In this document: piece after piece, positions 40,641 to 40,760 of the stretch
How the letters are laid out: each line of letters begins with the position of its first letter
Numbering within the stretch: position 1 is the stretch's first letter
Notes under the pieces: generated by a model
What the model was told of the DNA's origin: nothing
Database searches by the model: none
Seen by the model: only the letters and a program-made list of their open reading frames with translations
Translations under genes and position numbers: made by a program
NCBI GenBank assembly: GCA_002391675.1
Contig: DGFM01000017.1
Coordinates: forward strand, 22,428 to 63,187
Direction: 5' to 3'
Length of the DNA stretch: 40,760 bases
DNA from: Cloacimonetes bacterium UBA3900
GTDB lineage: Bacteria > Cloacimonadota > Cloacimonadia > Cloacimonadales > Cloacimonadaceae

Positions 40641-40760
40641 TAGCCGTTTATTTATTTGCACAAAACCGATGCTTGACTCAACCTTTGACTTTTGCCCCAG
40701 CTTGCCCTACTCTCGGGTCTCCTCGGCGCTCGAATGCGTAACCCTTGGGTTTTCCATGGG
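40641..40760 (+). repeat. Dispersed intergenic element, copy D (left part, cut by window end)
   Basis: The segment matches the left part of copy C from TTTGCACAAAACCGATGC-TTGACTCAACC onward. It includes TTTGACTTTTGCCC, TCTCCTCGGCGCTCGAATGC and GTAACCCTTGGGTTTTCC. The frame from the ATG at 40734 reads MRNPWVFHG to the end of the window. It lies upstream of prfB. Confidence 0.85.

Noticed and set aside
1..40760. CRISPR array, prophage, insertion sequence or defence island
   Set aside because: No regularly spaced direct repeats with unique spacers, no transposase, integrase or phage genes were found; the dispersed element copies are about 10-17 kb apart and not array-like.

Overview
The window reads as a chromosomal segment of an anaerobic, Gram-negative bacterium. 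The outer membrane is implied by two LptF/LptG-type LPS export permeases, a lipoprotein and RlpA. Anaerobic metabolism is implied by a four-subunit 2-oxoacid:ferredoxin oxidoreductase. The secreted protein at 36040-37773 ends in a YPNPFNP/FlgD-like sorting domain typical of the Fibrobacteres-Chlorobi-Bacteroidetes side of the tree. My best guess is a Cloacimonadota-like lineage (Candidatus Cloacimonas relatives); this is inference from gene content, not a database result. Coding density is high, and most of the window consists of tightly packed, translationally coupled housekeeping genes.

Layout. 1-222: the right half of a dispersed repeat element, then the tmRNA terminator. 223-6085 (minus): a TGS-type nucleoside kinase, mutL, miaA, a parvulin and ssrA (tmRNA). 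6170-9991 (plus): a YitT membrane protein, an asparagine-synthetase-like enzyme without its glutaminase cysteine, and a LEA14-like lipoprotein, closed by a bidirectional terminator. 10064-12651 (minus): the ferredoxin oxidoreductase operon. 12652-13686: intergenic, with a full-length copy of the repeat. 13687-23316 (plus): rlpA, psuG, a DUF2007-pyrE fusion, a methyltransferase, rnhB, a nitrilase-family amidohydrolase, ligA, lptF and lptG. 23317-23868: intergenic, with a second full-length repeat copy and a strong terminator. 23869-32151 (minus): a long unit, ogt-acpS-adk-trkH-trkA-(HAMP/PAS protein)-rluD-ribBA-TPM protein-DUF445-like protein. 32206-34979 (minus): the rpsP-khpA-rimM-trmD-(SPOUT methyltransferase)-rplS operon with its terminator. 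35047-35967: an EamA transporter. 36040-37773: the secreted protein. 37827-40458 (minus): prfB (with a programmed frameshift), uppS and cdsA. 40459-40760: the prfB promoter and the left part of another repeat copy.

Functional themes are translation and its quality control (tmRNA, RF2, S16, L19, RimM, TrmD, MiaA, RluD, KhpA), DNA repair (MutL with endonuclease motif, LigA, RNase HII, Ogt), envelope biogenesis (UppS, CdsA, LptF/G, RlpA), pyrimidine salvage (nucleoside kinase, PsuG, PyrE) and potassium homeostasis (TrkH/TrkA with an orphan sensor-like protein).

The most unusual signal is the dispersed element of about 375 bp found in four places (1-165, 12840-13220 inverted, 23388-23763 and 40641-40760, cut by the window edge). 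It has a block that is 53/54 identical between two copies. It also contains an aligned reading frame (MRN-x-WV...DPKGDPQEPLREAA) that keeps register without indels in all copies. One copy is an open 90-codon frame and another has an in-frame TGA after codon 26. I cannot tell from one window whether it is a small-protein gene family, a structured RNA or a non-autonomous mobile element.
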